Shown here piece after piece: positions 33,401 through 44,499 of a stretch of 64,000 bases of DNA; position 1 is the stretch's first letter, and the number at the start of each line of letters is the position of its first letter. Under the pieces are notes generated by a model, which worked only from the letters and a program-made list of their open reading frames with translations, searched no databases and was not told the DNA's origin. Position numbers and translations under genes: made by a program. This DNA is from Diadema setosum (Eukaryota > Echinodermata > Echinoidea > Diadematoida > Diadematidae). Where the stretch lies: positions 3,027,148 to 3,091,147 of the forward strand of contig CM067075.1 of NCBI GenBank assembly GCA_033980235.1, written 5' to 3'.

Positions 33401-35738
33401 GTCTGTGTTAACCCAGCCAAGAAATCTTTTTAAGAGCGGACAAATTTGGTGTGTTGATATCACTCCGCAAACGCTTTCCACCATTCAGCCGAGGTTTGCC
33501 GGTAAATATTGTGTCCCTTGCGTGCGTAACATTTGCATGGAACAGATACCTGCGGGTGTTGACATAACCCCGAAAGCAATTGATTCATGAAATTCTAGTA
33601 TCATCATGTTTGTCTTGATAAAGTAAGCGCTTCTGTTAGCAGGTATATCGGCCAGTTCAGGCCTCACAGCTGGATAGTCGCTGTGTTAAGCGGCACTCAG
33701 TGGGGTTCAAAGGTGACGTTTACCAAAAGTTTGCCTTTGTTTTCCCTAAATATCTGACCGCCACTTACTGATGACTGCAAGTATAGAGGTATTTCATGTG
33801 GAGTGATATTTAAAAGGATATTAAAATATACAGTTGCAGGTTATCTCTTTGTTTTTACTATGCCTCCGCTCATATTTTTTCTGTACTTTTTTCTCATCAA
33901 GTGAGAATCTCTGTAACCAAAACATTATGTATGAAATTAGCCAGTAATGCAGCTCATATCATCCTCTCTTTTTTTTTTTCAAATTTTTTTCTCCCTTGCT
34001 CACTGCTGAGTGCATTGTTTGGTTGTGTAGGGCACACGTTGGCATGCCCGTGGGGGAAGTTCAGGCCAAGTCAAGGCAGTGATGCCTGGGTGAATACGAT
34101 TGGGCTGCCTGACCGAAATCTTCACACCTAATTGTGCTAAGTCAATATTACAATTCTCTGTGAGGGAGATGAAGTGATATCAACAACGGCTCTAGCAAGG
34201 ATAGACAAAGTTATCTTGAAGAGCTAATGCTGATCATGATTATAATATCACTAAATGATAGCACTTACATCAATGATATCTGTAAGAGTAGTAGTAGTAG
34301 CTGCAGGAGGAGATAGATTTTTATCTTTCGTGTGACATATATTGATGATAAGGTGTGTTCCTTTGTTGCTAATGTGCACAGTGTTGAAATGCAGGTTTTT
34401 GTGCTTGTCCAAACATTTGTCACTTTGTACACTGCGTATATGCACTTTGAACAAGTTTGTGAATGATTCCCTTCCAGTGTTAGTGTGATTCATTTCTCTG
34501 CTTCCATTGGTGCTCATTCATCTGGAGCACTTTGTCATGGCTTTTTCCTCTCTTTCTCTCTCTTCCGAATCTGATCCACATGGACCTAGAAAATGGGTTC
34601 TTATTGGACTGTGATGACTCTGAATAATGCAAGAACCAATTCCATACCTAATGCCCTTGAATGTTTAAAGCATTGTGTCACCAACGACTCAGCTGTCATT
34701 CCTAGAACATTTATTATACGTTAGTGCCGGAAAAGCATTTTTTTTTAATGTATCCGAAATGGCGGAGAGTCCCATTGTCCTGTTTGTTTAGAGGGGGGCT
34801 GTCATCAGCCGACCTTGATAAAGAGAATTGGAGGTTTCTTTGAACTCACCTGCAAAGAAGATAAGCCACATGTTGATGATGATGTGCTCAGGTGTGAGAA
34901 GATCAACGGCCCGCGCATTGTTCTCCTTCACGGCGTCCTTAGTCTCGGCAATTAGTCCGTCCAGCATGTCCCGCACGTGCCCTTCTTTGTACGTGGCGAT
35001 GTGCTCCACGTACTTTCGCATCAAGATTTTGTCTCTTTGGTCACGTGCCCTGAAGAGCGTGGCGAACCATTTGTTTGGGAAGTGCCTGAGCCAGGGCATG
35101 GCGTTGACGGGATGCAGTGGCGACAGGATCTTGGAGATCTCTGCCGAGTAGTCCAGGATTTCCCGCAGCTCAGGGTCGTCACGCTCGTAGCGCTCACCGA
35201 ACACAAAGTTGCAGATGATGTTGAGGGACGCTATGTGCAAGTCACACTGCGGGTCGAAGGGTTTCCCGCTCTGGTTGGCAAAGTGATCCACAAGACGGTC
35301 AGATTCTTGTAAGATCTTCTCGCCGATTGAGGCGTTACTGACCACGCGCATTGCCTGTCGACAAATCTTCATGTGCAGCTGGCGCTGCTGCTCGTCCTTG
35401 CACGTGAGGAATCCCTTCCCCCCAGCAAGCACATCCATCGAGAAGAAGTCGGGCCGGTGAGAAATATCCACCCCGCGGTATGCTGCCTTGATGAGCTCCG
35501 CATTGTTCAGGACCACCACTCTCTCCGACCCCAGCTTGATGCTGAAGATGTCCCCGTAGGTCTCGGCCAGTTTGATGAGTGAAAGATGGGGTGATTTGGG
35601 GTTGATGCTCAAGGCATTGCCAATGAGTGGGATAGATGTTGGCCCCGGCGGCAACCTTCGCACCTTGTAGTCGTAGCGTTCTTTCAAGTAATATACGGCA
35701 CACAGGGCCGTTCCAACCATGGACACCATCACGATCAT
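26481..35738 (-). CDS. cytochrome P450, CYP2 clan (CYP1/CYP17-like); four coding exons
   Basis: A heme-thiolate monooxygenase predicted to sit in the ER membrane and to use electrons from NADPH-P450 reductase. The substrate is unknown. Exons 35738-34850, 31219-31064, 27704-27600 and 26830-26481 join to exactly 1500 nt (499 residues plus TGA), all introns phase 1 with GT-AG ends. Landmarks: hydrophobic anchor ~1-18, PPGP 30-33, C-helix ~111-131, NIICNFVFGERY 173-184, I-helix AGSDT 296-300, K-helix EVLR 354-357, PERF 409-412, heme loop FSVGKRRCMG 431-440 with Cys438. The length is normal for microsomal P450s (~500). The C-helix WxxxR appears to read R119...M123, which is unusual. The first Met is used because it precedes the anchor and no in-frame upstream exon is seen. 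The large first coding exon plus a likely untranslated exon recalls CYP1 genes (family knowledge); a CYP17-type name is equally possible without a tree. Confidence 0.96.
26831..27599 (-). other. P450 intron 3 (769 bp)
   Basis: GT-AG, phase 1. Contains an A30 run at 27468-27497 just upstream of the donor side. No other element was recognised. Confidence 0.9.
27600..27704 (-). CDS. P450 coding exon 3 (K-helix)
   Basis: 105 nt, phase 1-1. The acceptor is CACTACAG|AGGCGG and the donor CCCAAAG|GTGAGC. It reads QAVINEVLRYSSLSLLGIPH and on to NGYFIPK. EVLR is the invariant ExxR that stabilises the heme core with PERF. The SLLGIPH segment corresponds to a substrate-recognition loop (SRS5) and lines the active site in this family. 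Confidence 0.95.
29157..29285 (+). repeat. three-copy 55-bp tandem repeat in intron 2
   Basis: GTGGGGACTGCTAC starts at 29157 and 29212, and GTGAGGACAGCTAC at 29267, giving exact 55-bp spacing. The first unit contains a short (CA)n run. A weaker related unit may lie near 28980. Confidence 0.8.
30211..30302 (+). mobile_element. 92-bp TTAA hairpin MITE, second family, copy 1
   Basis: The ends are TTAACCCTTTCCGTCC and AAACACACAAAGGGTTAA. The conserved middle is AGTGTGTACAAGGCTATGGG followed by GTTTTCTGTG. The copy at 48060-48151 is the same element inverted. It lies inside P450 intron 2 and is TTAA-bounded like the 93-bp family but unrelated in sequence. Confidence 0.8.
31064..31219 (-). CDS. 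P450 coding exon 2 (I-helix to K-helix approach)
   Basis: 156 nt, phase 1-1. The acceptor is CCTAG|GATCGGAC and the donor CTCC|GTGAGT. With the G from exon 1 it reads GSDTLTNTLQWSLLYMAAFP, completing the oxygen-binding AGSDT motif, then the J-helix region ending LLENKAQLPYL. It is too short to appear as a stand-alone frame with a Met start. Confidence 0.95.
31220..34849 (-). other. P450 intron 1 of the coding region (3630 bp)
   Basis: GT-AG, phase 1. Contains (GA)n at about 33329-33352, scattered A/T runs, and a partial composite-repeat-like TATGCCTCCGC word at 33860. No embedded gene was recognised. Confidence 0.9.
34850..35738 (-). CDS. P450 coding exon 1 (residues 1-296 plus first base of codon 297)
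   Basis: 889 nt. It encodes the short N-terminal membrane anchor, a basic linker (KERYDYKVRR), the PPGP hinge, helices A to H, and the start of the I-helix up to WLIFFA. The donor at 34850/34849 reads GCAG|GTGAGT on the minus strand, leaving G as the first base of Gly297. Reading on past the donor gives an unrelated tail to a stop at 34788, so the frame is not a complete one-exon protein. It is clearly more GC-rich than the flanking introns. Confidence 0.96.
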
Positions 35739-35843
35739 CTTGAAGGTATAGTCTCACCACAGTCCTGCGCTCAAGAAAGTGTAATTGTCACTTTAAGTTC
35801 CTCTGGACTCACAATCCCGTGGCTGGCTTGCTGTGTTCACTGT
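35739..35843 (-). other. 5' UTR and probable splice acceptor of a non-coding first exon
   Basis: Minus-strand sequence CTCTTTCTGCTACAG|ACAG at 35843 is a strong pyrimidine-rich acceptor, 105 nt upstream of the ATG. It is AT-rich on its intron side and more GC-balanced on the exon side. This implies at least one upstream untranslated exon, whose position I could not determine. Confidence 0.6.
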
Positions 35844-36420
35844 CTGTAGCAGAAAGAGAAAAAATTCGAATATGATATTATCTAATCGGAACATTGTCAT
35901 ACTATTTGTTATTAACAAATCATTTTAACATAGCCTGTGTTTATTGCTTTTGGGGGACGTAAACATAAAAAAAGTAAAATATTGATGAAATGGGTAATAA
36001 ATATTATATCAATTTATCTTATTAAATCAAAGTATAGACAATTGCTGATTCAGATACCTTGAACAATATCAGATTAGATTTTAGTGAAATACAGAGAAAA
36101 AAAGAAAATGAAAGCAAAAACATGCAAATATTTACAACAGAGAAATTGTACCTGAATAAGATAAGTGATGAGGCAATCCGCAAGCTAAAAATCAAATACG
36201 AACAACAGGCAGTCATCATTTGCACTCGCGCAATACAAGCACGAAAGATCTAGTCAAACAGCTCATACGCAGTTCCAATGCCATGCCTCTCCAGAACTCT
36301 TGCACAAAAGCCAGGCTTCATAAAAGTTGAGGCAGAGTACTTGCTCTCTACCCATTCCAAGGGAGAAAAAAAAAGTTCTCAGTGAAGTTACTTCACTGGC
36401 TGTCACTGGGAGACTGAGGC
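35844..36420. other. no gene seen; likely 5' intron of the P450
   Basis: AT-rich, without clear features. A 64-codon plus-strand frame at 36059-36253 is lysine/isoleucine-rich and not recognisable. Confidence 0.45.
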
Positions 36421-37090
36421 AAAATAGGTCAGTGCATCCGCACTTGTAACCACGGTCGTACGGACGCCGCTTATTGGCATTATTTATGTGCGTTTGCGTT
36501 AGGAGTGAGAATGGGGGGGGGGGAGGAGCGGGGGAGAGAGAGGGAAAGAAGGAGAGGAAGTGAGTGACTGAGTGAGGGAGTGAGTTTTACGGAGGGAGAG
36601 GGAGTGTGTGTGTTTGCATGTGTAAGTGTTGGGAGAGAGAGAGAGGTGTTCGGCTGCGCTCGGCTGCCAGGGGTGATGGTAGGGCCGGGCTCAGGCTCTG
36701 CAGTCGCGATCGCTCAGCGGCTGCCAGAGGCTGGCCGGTCCCGCTGAAAAAGGGACTTTGAGAAGTGACGCGGACTTGCTGGCAGCGTGCAAGTGTTTGG
36801 CTGTAATGCGCTACTGATCTTCTCCCAGTAGCCTGGGGGCACGGAGCATGTCACGTCCCCCTCAGCCCCCTGTAAGCCCAGCTGTGGCCGGGCAGAAAGA
36901 GAAGGGGTCGCGGAGCAAAAAAAGCGTCGTCGAGGGTTTGTGGTGAGGTTTGGGAAGGGGGGATTTTCAAGAGGTTTTAGAGATAGGAGTAAGAATTTAC
37001 GTCTTCATCTTGATTGAGGGGGAAGGGATGAAAGCAGGAGGGGAGAGATGTCGTAGAAGGTTGTGAGAGCGAGAAAGAAGAGAAGCTAGG
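36421..37090. promoter_or_regulatory. GC/CpG-rich block, candidate promoter region of the P450 gene
   Basis: This is the most GC-rich stretch near the gene, with CpG-containing words (CGGTCGTACGGACGCCGC near 36450, CAGTCGCGATCGCTCAGCGG near 36700). It also has a G11 run and GA-rich tracts at 36513-36660. It lies 0.6-1.2 kb upstream of the probable 5' UTR acceptor. No TATA box or initiator was identified, so assignment rests on composition and position only. Confidence 0.35.
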
Positions 37091-37910
37091 GAACTGGAGG
37101 TGTGAAGCCGCCTGAATGCATACTCAAAATAATGACCTTGGTCTTCTTATACCCCTCGGTATTACTATCACTCATCGCTGCAAACTCGGGGCTGAACTTT
37201 GCGAGATCGACGCTTAATGCCTTCTTGTTTTCCTCAGCTATGTCTTGCTCCCTCGCTGAATGTTTGATTTCAACTCTTCCCCCATCTCACAGTTTATTTA
37301 CCTAAATTTTTTATTGTTTTCTTTGTGTTTAGCATGCATAAAATAGCCTCCAATTTGTGCAAACTGTTGCCATTAGAATGTATGTAGTATACTCCTTATC
37401 TATGGCATAGTGACATGAACTGCATTAGTTTGTAATGATTGAAAAGATTATTTACAAGATAGGTAACATTCTCTAGCAAACATGCCACATTACCTTGATA
37501 GTATTATGATTATTACATGAATTCATTTTGATTTGATATGAATATTCAAACAGTGCATTAGATTAGAAGAAATGATTAAACTCAAGTTTTTTAAATTTTG
37601 ATGAATGATACAAATGCATCTCATCAATAACACATTTCTAGAATGCAGGACAAAATATAAAGTGACAATTTAAATAGACATGCAAACAAAGTCATTCTCT
37701 TTTGGCTGAGCCTAGTTATTGTTATTTCCAAGGAAAATGTAAACATATTCATCAGCTGTGTAGCTCACAAATTAGCACTTCTGTTTCTACAAATGATTTG
37801 TGGGTCATGTTATTCCATATGATTATATAAATATATTTTTTTTCTTCTTTACTTCTTTGTATGATTGCTAGGTAGTGTATGTCCCTACCATCCCCTCAGA
37901 CTAAATCAAA
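37091..37910. other. no gene seen; AT-rich
   Basis: A 67-codon plus-strand frame at 37102-37305 has no recognised domain. The rest is AT-rich intergenic. Confidence 0.5.
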
Positions 37911-38302
37911 TTAAAGGGGCTGTACAGTACTGGTTGAGGTGGGGATTCATGTTTTTTACATTCCTAAGTGAGATAATGAGAAACCTGTTATGAAATATGA
38001 AAGAGCATGTAATTTTAAGAAGGATTCAATGTTCGTTTGATGAAAATCGGTTTTCAAATGGCTGAGATATCCAAAAAAAGTGAAAATAATAAAAGACTAC
38101 AGGCCACAACTTTATTAGGATCTCTTTGTTTCATCTTGTTTTTGGATATCTCGGCCACTTCAAAACCGATTTTCATCAAATAAACTTTTGATACCCCTTA
38201 GAATTGCATGCTCTTTGACATCTCATAGAGTGGTTTCTGAATATCTCGCAAAACGTTAAAAGCTAAATCCTCACCTCGACCAGAACTGTACACACCCTTT
38301 AA
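37911..38302. mobile_element. ~392-bp TTAA hairpin MITE (third family), copy 1
   Basis: The ends are TTAAAGGGGCTGTACAGTAC and GAACTGTACACACCCTTTAA. The arms share TGAGATAATGAGAAACC / inverse-type blocks and GATGAAAATCGGTTTTCAAA / TTCAAAACCGATTTTCATCA. Related copies are at 51819-52211 and 55632-56246. Confidence 0.9.
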
Positions 38303-40070
38303 ATCCCTGACAGCAGGTGACATTCCAATTCACATTTCTTGCAAATAAAGATAAAATGCAAACTTCTCTTCATCAATAGGCCATTTCACTTGTGAATATG
38401 AAATTCATATATAGATATGTACAATGTTTATACATCAAACCTAGTAACAAATTTGTCTATCTCTTTGTACATACTTAGTGCATTTCAGACATTTGGAAAA
38501 CAGTTTGCATGCAGTAAGCCCCTACTTATATTGCTAGGCCAGGCAAGACTTAGATTTCTAGCTGTCAGAAACAACTTATGCAAAAAAAGGTATAAGTATG
38601 CATGAAATTTGAATAGACTACTAGACCAGTCTATTGATGCTAGATACTGAACTAACTTCAGTATCACATGTCGGAAGTTAAGGAAAACGAAAGATATTTT
38701 CACCAAAACACCTTTTTTTCACAACCAAAAATATATTATATCAGATTTATTGATTTTATTTATCCTAGATATTATTAGATAAAATGTGTCTGAAATACTT
38801 TAAAAAAGGGTTTTGCAGAATGGAAAATTTTGTAAAATCTTGCCAGAAAGTGCCAGAAAGATTTATCTAAGGAAACAGATTAAGGCAAGAAAAGAGAATG
38901 ATCTATTTCAGTACCAGTATTCCTTTTTTTTCTCTCTTAAAAAAAAAAAAAAACAACATTTTGTTTGAGTTTTGACAAGTTTGAAAACTTAACTGCTGTC
39001 AAGTAATTATTTGATTAAAGTTTATAACTATGAGGTATGCTAAGTGTTTTGATACAACAGAGCTCAGCAAAGGAACATGCAAACTATTAAAGTTCAGAGC
39101 CTGCTGTTGCACTCATGTGAAGTGATAATAAATGCTGCAAATTTTGTTACATTGTTTGGAAAATAACTTTGCGATACACAACTGAAGTGATTCGTATACA
39201 TTATCATGATGCTATTATACAAACTAATGTCATCCCAGACAACTCAACATCTTTTAGTCATGTTAGTAGATTTTATCACTATGATTGAGAAAGATATCTC
39301 AATTCATTACAACAAACATGAAAAATTCTTATGTAATTCAAGTTCAGAGAAAGTTTGTAAACTGTTGAGTATGACTTAATACAAAAGAGGTGAACTTTTT
39401 TGTGATAGAAATTTGATAGCAATCTGTAGAAATTAGTATTTCTTACAAAATGTCACCATATTGTGTAAATCAAACTATACTCCTTTATTCGTCAGATAAA
39501 GATAACGGTGTGTTGCATAACTATACAATAATATTGGAAGTTCTTGTTTTTTCTTAAAACGTATATTTTTGTGAATAGGAAAAAAAAAACGAGTAGGAAA
39601 AATGTATTCAGGTAGCATTTTAGCATTTATTCGAGAATCGCTTGCGCTACACAATACTCACTTTTTCATGACGACACGTCCAGTCAGGAGGTGTTATAAA
39701 TAAGACCAAAGAGGCACGTAATTATTCGATGTCCAGGCCTGGCACAGTAGACTAAGCGCTTTAAAAAAAGATAAAAACAATCCTGGAAGAAGAATGTTCA
39801 GTTCTTGGAAGTATTGGAGAAGTGTCTCGAAGTTTAATTAATCAGCGCGGTGGTGATCCCTTCATTTTACCACTCGCGATTTGGAACGTTTTTAACCCTC
39901 GTATGTTGGCATTTTTGACATGCCCCTGATTTTTATAGCCCCTTCAGTTTACTGCCGGCACTGCTTGTAGATCGAGGGGAGAGAGCACGTGAGAGAGGGA
40001 GAGATAGAGAAAGAGAAAGATATAAACATAACACTGCAAAAATTGTTATCTGTGACATGTCTGCAGTATC
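38303..40070. other. no gene seen; AT-rich
   Basis: Long AT-rich stretch with an A15 run near 38940. No exon-like or repeat signal was recognised. Confidence 0.5.
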
Positions 40071-40074
40071 ACAG

Positions 40075-40290
40075 TAATGATTCAGGCAGCCAATCACGGT
40101 TTGCCGTCGTCTGATTGGTCGAGCACTCACAGCAGCCCCATCACCCCTTCAGTTAGATTTGTGTCTCATTTGCATACTCACGGCAGAACTCCGGTGGTGT
40201 GCAATGCTTGCAGTGTGGGCAGCGAAGTGTTTAGCCTCAGAGAGGAACTTGGCAGGGGTGCCTCGTAGTAGATAGTACTGGTGAGCTACC
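40075..40290 (+). promoter_or_regulatory. promoter-like cluster: two CCAAT boxes and an octamer
   Basis: CAGCCAATCACGG (40088) and the inverted form TGATTGGTCGAG (40110) are about 25 bp apart. ATTTGCAT, a POU/octamer word, follows near 40168. Downstream, CTGGTGAGC at about 40281 could be a donor. The block is more GC-rich than its neighbours. No downstream coding exon was found, so this may be a promoter of an untranslated exon or a non-coding RNA. Confidence 0.3.
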
Positions 40291-42907
40291 ACGCCTAGTC
40301 TTATCACTTCAGACTCTCTAATAGTAGTGCCATATTCCAAAGGGGTACATGCACGTAATATGTGACTACAGGGACTGTGGGCAGGTCGTTGGCAACAGTT
40401 GCATCAGGATTGTTTTTTCAAGACAGGCGGGAGACAATGCGACTCAGCCAAAAGGTGTGGACAGTATCTTTTGCAAATTACACAAGTTTTATGTTTCAGG
40501 GTGACATTCTTCTGCAGGCAAGAAAATGTTTGAAGAATTGACAATCTGTAATAAATTTAATGGAGACACAAGGGTCTGAGAGTGAAGGATATGAAGGAGG
40601 CAAAGCATCTAGAGTATAAGAGCTTCATCATAAGTATATAGCAAATATTTTTGTTGAATCTGGAAGATTTATGATGGCCTAATTGAATTACTTCCACATC
40701 TCTAAGGTACAGAATTTATAGTGAAGTTCAACAAATTAGCCTTTCCACTCTACATTTGGCCAGAAATCAATATATTTTGCAGCAATTAAAAAATGGAGAA
40801 GAGAGAAAGAGTTTGGAATTTATTCTCAAAGCTGCAACAATGTCTAATATCTAATGGCCTCAAATTTGAATATCATCCCCCTCCCTCTCTCAGCCGCCCC
40901 ACCCCTCCCACCTACATTTCTGGGCTATCTGATCGAAGCCCAGAATGAACTCTTTTGTGTTGACTGAAGTTAATGGCATGTAAATTAGTTCTAATTTGAT
41001 GTAGACCGGGCAAACACAGCTCCAGATCTCTTTGCTAAAAAATCTGATTGTTCCTCCTAAACAAATATTTGCTCTCTGGATGATTATCACCTAGTTGACT
41101 TTATGATTTGCTGTTCTAATTCTTGTTCCAGGGCTGGGCATTTATTGTGAGGAGAGAGAGAGGGAGAGAGGGAAAAAAAAAAAGCAGGGGGAAAAAATTA
41201 TGACTGTTATCAATGTCAGGGTGCGCTTTTACACCAGCCGTTTGTTTAAGTCGTTATTTATGTTACTGGGCCAATTGATTAGGGAGCGGGAGTGGGTTTA
41301 AACCAGTTTATGGATCTGTGATTATAATCATTCTCCGTCAACAATCGACCGTGCCTTGGCTGTAGGGCCTTGCCTGTCAGCCTCTCTCGTCTTCGGCCGG
41401 CTGGAACAAAAGTGACATATTTGTGTCATCGTTGTGTGTTCCCGCGATTTGTTATGTCTGCTTGTATCCACAATTTGTGTTGCCGTCATTATGGCATGCT
41501 TACCCTGTTTTTTTTCCTTTCTTTTATTCCTCTGTGATTTTTTTTTTTAAACTCCCGTGCCAGAGGCTCCGAGTGTGTGTAGGTATCTGGGTCATTCAGT
41601 TAACTTGATAAAGCCAGTAACCCGGTCTGATTCCATTTCTGCCCTTGTCATTTAGACCTTGCCATATTGCTTTTGTTACAAAGTATAGTTAAAGTACTGA
41701 GCATTTGCTGAGGTGCAATTGAAATGCCATGTGATTTCTTTTTTTTTTTATTAAAAAGTGACAAAGTTTTGTTTAATCATTGACTGAGAATAAAAACTAC
41801 TTTGTGGACTAAGCACAAAAAACAATTTTTCACACTTACTACTAACCCTATGATGAGAGCAGTCAAAATTTTAATAAAACAGACATATTTCCAGCATTTT
41901 TCGTGATGTGATACCCAACTAGACATGGCCATATTGTCATTTTATGAGAGTTTAAGTATAAAGAAAATTAGTTGAGTGATTTGGGGGGGGGGGGGGATTC
42001 AGCAGGCAGAGAGGAAGTATTTCAGAGGAATATATCGTTAGCTGACAACCAAAAGGGCTTTCTTCCTTTTTTTTTGGGGGGGGGGGGGTTATTGAGTTAT
42101 TGGTATCATGTTGTAGAGCTCAATCTCCTCTACATTATGGAGTCAATTTAAAATTATTGTCATTTTCAGTAAAATGTTATGAAACCGACAAGGGTGCTAT
42201 TTTACCATATAGGAACAGTGCTTATAATTCTACCCAGGTTTGATTGAATAAACTTTTCATTTATTGAAAATAGATTTTTTCGTTTTAATTTACGCTAAAA
42301 TCTTAGAACGCCCCTCTGGTTCTCAGCTGACGATATTGCGGAAAAAAAGGAAGAAAAGAAAAAAAAAGAATGAATGAATTTGCTTGAAAGGACAAATTTT
42401 GGCAGAGGCCAAAGTTCTGTACCCTAAATAGTCTCAATAAAGAGATATTTGACCGAAGCCATACACATGGACTGTCTGTCATTACCGTTCTCCCAATTCT
42501 TTTGAAAAAAACATGAAAGGAAGAGGAGAAAAAAAAAACAACTTACCATCCTGTAACCACCAACCTAGGCTTACAAAAACAAAATGATAATGTGTCGGCT
42601 GCCCAGTCGGAAATGAAAATATTTGAGTTTCCTTTCTGCTTTGTTGAAAGCCAAAAATGAGTAAAAATAATAATTGTATAAAATTCTCTTGTTGGGCTTT
42701 CAAGAGCAAGATGGAAGCTTTTTTTTTTCTCACTCTCTCTCTCTTGTTGTTGTTGTTGTTGTTGTGGTTTTGGAGAAAGAAAAAAATTATTGTGACCTGT
42801 TTTTTGACCTTTGATTGCTCTGGAAGCAACAGGGATCCTGCCACACTTGCAGATAATAAACTTTTTGTTGGTTCTTGAGAAAAGCAGCGCGGATAGTTGG
42901 TGACAAT
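40291..42907. other. no gene seen; simple repeats and one GC-richer islet
   Basis: Contains a GA/A tract at 41150-41185, poly-G runs at 41983-41996 and T9-G13 at 42067-42088, and a (GTT)n run near 42747-42762. The segment 41220-41410 is less AT-rich and holds forkhead-like (GTTTGTTTAAG) and CCAATTGATTA words. It could be a conserved non-coding element, but this is untested. Confidence 0.45.
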
Positions 42908-43720
42908 AGTTACGTTCAGACAGGAGCCCTTAACCTCGAAGTTAGGAAACTTCGAGGTTAGAGCTTGTAGTTAGGGACCGTGAAGACGCACTCGTAGTTA
43001 GCAAACCTTGAGGTTTGCTCGATGCTTCGAGCCATGAGAAATCTTATGGTTAGCGCTCTAACCACGAGCCGCGGGGGGTCCCCACTCGTAGTTAAGCACC
43101 GTGTGGACACAAAAAACAACGAACTCGAAGTTAAGAGTGACCTCGCCGTAATCTCCAGCCCCCACAATTTCCCTCTGCTTCCGGGTCAACCTCCCAAACG
43201 TTCACCACAAATACGCTACACGTGAAAAACCTATGACGCACGACACAACAACATCATCTTTTCTTCCCATGCACTTGATCTCTCAAACTGAACACGTCGA
43301 ACTCGCTACTGTATTCTATATTCTTCTTCGACGCTAAAAAAAAAAAATATTTTCGAGAATATCTTCATAAAGGCATAAAGTCATCATTGCAGTGCGTATA
43401 TCTCAGCATACCATGACAGGGAAAAAGAGTACCTGTAAGCTAGTCCTACAGGGTTGGACTAAAGAATGAAATAATAGACGTCTTGTTAGCAGTGTGGGCT
43501 GAAACTTCCGGTTTTGTGGTTTTAACGTCGAGTGGGACCCACTCGGAGTTAGGGGGGGGGGGGGGGGGCAGAAGCTTTAACCTCGAGGTTTCGTAATCTC
43601 GAGGTTTCGTAATCTCGAGGTTAAGATTCGTCGTGTGGACACACGTCGTAGTTAGGGGGCAAGAGCTAAACCTCGAGGTTTCCTAACCTCGAGGTTAGGG
43701 CCTGCCGTCTGAACGTAACT
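42908..43720. mobile_element. 813-bp foldback element with AACCTCGAGGTT repeats
   Basis: The termini AGTTACGTTCAGACAGGAGC and CTGCCGTCTGAACGTAACT are inverted. Inside both ends, CCTCGAGGTT-type self-complementary words recur many times (for example three near 43580-43622). GTAGTTAGGG blocks and a G17 run (43552-43568) also occur. The central ~300 bp is unique, with no transposase frame. Confidence 0.85.
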
Positions 43721-44499
43721 AATATTGTTTCCAGAAAGGAGGCAGAACTGAGAACTAATTGCTCTGAAAGTTTGCTGGATGATAAGGGGGGGGGGGGGGC
43801 ACATTGTTAATTTTGCCCCCCAAAAAATTTGAAGATAGAAAATGCAATCTTGATTGTGGTCAAAACAGTTACAGAATATGAGTTCAATTGTAGTTTCTCC
43901 TTGTAAACAATACTATTGTTCCTTCTATTAGTATTTTGATTACATTGTATTTCTGCAACTACTAGTGCTGCTACTGCTATTCATAACGTAATTGAAGATT
44001 TTGATAAAGATGATGGTAGTATAACTATAATGTAGGGAATGATGACTTCAATAATATACCCAAAATATGGCTGATAATACACTGCTTGAAGAAATTTTGA
44101 TGATGATACTAGTCACTTTTCTTATTCAGGAACTAGTTGTAATAGTGATAGCAATAAGGATGATTAAGATACCAAAAGTGAACATATATGGAAATAAGGA
44201 TTTTTATGATGGCACAGATAAGACAATTTCTGTAGACAATGATACACTGTATTAAATGAAAGCAGTGATGACAGTGACTTGGGCAAAACAATAAAGAAAT
44301 GAAAGTACCTATGGACCATTGCTGCAAGGAAAGAGAGCTCTGCTCTATACGCAGAGTGGAATAGCAAGGAGGAGGAGGACAAAAAATTGAAAAAATGAAG
44401 AGGAAAAGTATGGATTATTTTTCTCTGGCGCTGAAGCATTGTGGAAGGGCGTACTGATGGGAATGGTGCACTTGACCTTGGGGCTAATCTTTCATAATT
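43721..44499. other. no gene seen
   Basis: G14 run at 43786-43799, otherwise AT-rich intergenic. Minus-strand open frames here are not recognisable. Confidence 0.5.

Noticed and set aside
34788..34849. Read-through tail KETSNSLYQGRLMTAPL of the first P450 exon
   Set aside because: It lies beyond a consensus donor; the spliced frame restores the AGSDT motif instead.
42482..42878. Open frames with poly-Asn/poly-Leu runs
   Set aside because: Derived from the (GTT)n repeat and T/A tracts.
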